Position numbers and translations under genes: made by a program. Under the pieces are notes generated by a model. It was not told where the DNA came from and made no database searches. It was given only the letters and a program-made list of their open reading frames with translations. A stretch of DNA of 64,000 nt from Halococcus qingdaonensis. Lineage in GTDB: Archaea; Halobacteriota; Halobacteria; Halobacteriales; Halococcaceae. This document shows positions 63,869 through 64,000 of the stretch, piece by piece. The DNA lies in contig NZ_CP101943.1 in assembly GCF_024508235.1 (NCBI RefSeq), positions 2,329,112-2,393,111 of the forward strand, in the 5' to 3' direction. Within the stretch, counting starts at the first letter, position 1, and every line of letters starts with the position of its first letter.

Positions 63869-64000
63869 TGAGTGCCTCCTCGCTGTCCTCGCCGCGCCGC
63901 CGATGGGTCTCGACGGCGCTCTCGCGCGACTGGTCCTCGGGGTAGAGCAGACAGGCGGCGGTGTGATCTGACGCCCCCTCGTTCACCGGCACCGAGACCG
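63861..64000 (-). CDS. DppD/OppD-like ABC ATPase, C-terminal fragment (runs off the window)
   Basis: Only the last 45 codons are present. The segment [14 protein letters not shown] followed by a charged tail fits the end of an oligopeptide ABC ATPase, usually C...H.AC.L..D. It precedes the dppF-like gene and overlaps it by eight bases. The identity is inferred from context and this short motif. Confidence 0.55.
   Translation of the reverse strand, partial: VSVPVNEGASDHTAACLLYPEDQSRESAVETHRRRGEDSEEALNE

Noticed and set aside
1-64000. CRISPR array, rRNA operon or replication origin
   Set aside because: No regular direct-repeat/spacer series, no rRNA-like sequence and no ORB-type repeat cluster beside a Cdc6/Orc1 gene were seen.

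Overview
The window is about 64 kb of a halophilic archaeon (class Halobacteria). The evidence is high GC, very acidic proteins, TATA boxes 23-29 nt upstream of start codons (leaderless transcripts), and archaeal-type machinery: TFB, MCM, RPA with its associated protein, Hef, Tfx, RNase P component 1, L40e, and archaeal-type GlyRS and IleRS. The genus cannot be fixed from sequence alone.

Layout. 0-9 kb holds phosphohexomutase, a beta-propeller protein, PRPP synthetase, IleRS, a type-4 uracil-DNA glycosylase, a HIT protein and a TFB. 8.8-18 kb holds an MCM helicase interrupted by a 641-residue intein, a Tat-lipoprotein sulfatase, a PD-(D/E)XK nuclease beside tRNA-Pro, and a Ski2-like helicase. 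18-30 kb is mixed housekeeping: site-2 protease, a CinA-like protein, tRNA-His, an rpa3-rpap3 pair with a duplicated OB fold, a Dph6-like ATPase, an SDR, Tfx, a TRAM protein, MntH and homoserine kinase. 29.7-32.0 kb holds a VapBC pair and a small AT-rich island that appears to have entered the 3' end of tRNA-Gly. 32-47 kb is the large ribosomal cluster from a SPOUT methyltransferase and L3 through L15 to SecY, with genes overlapping or nearly touching. 47-54 kb carries transporters, membrane proteins, a SufU-like scaffold, L40e, Tsr3 and malate dehydrogenase. 54-64 kb carries Hef, a polyprenol-kinase-like protein, GlyRS, a four-CBS protein, two small conserved proteins, and the end of a peptide ABC transporter operon that runs off the right edge.

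The most unusual non-coding signal is a family of three intergenic elements of about 400 bp (1372-1790, 23460-23871, 26338-26734). They share short conserved blocks in the same order, and their stem-loops mostly have three-base C(GNA)G-type loops. Other points worth a second look are the tRNA-Gly island with its Cys-rich treble-clef protein, an inverted repeat placed over the predicted mntH transcription start, the Rpa3 OB-fold duplication, and a 50-residue helix-hairpin-helix unit shared by ribosomal proteins S3 and L32e. No CRISPR array, rRNA or intact insertion sequence was seen.
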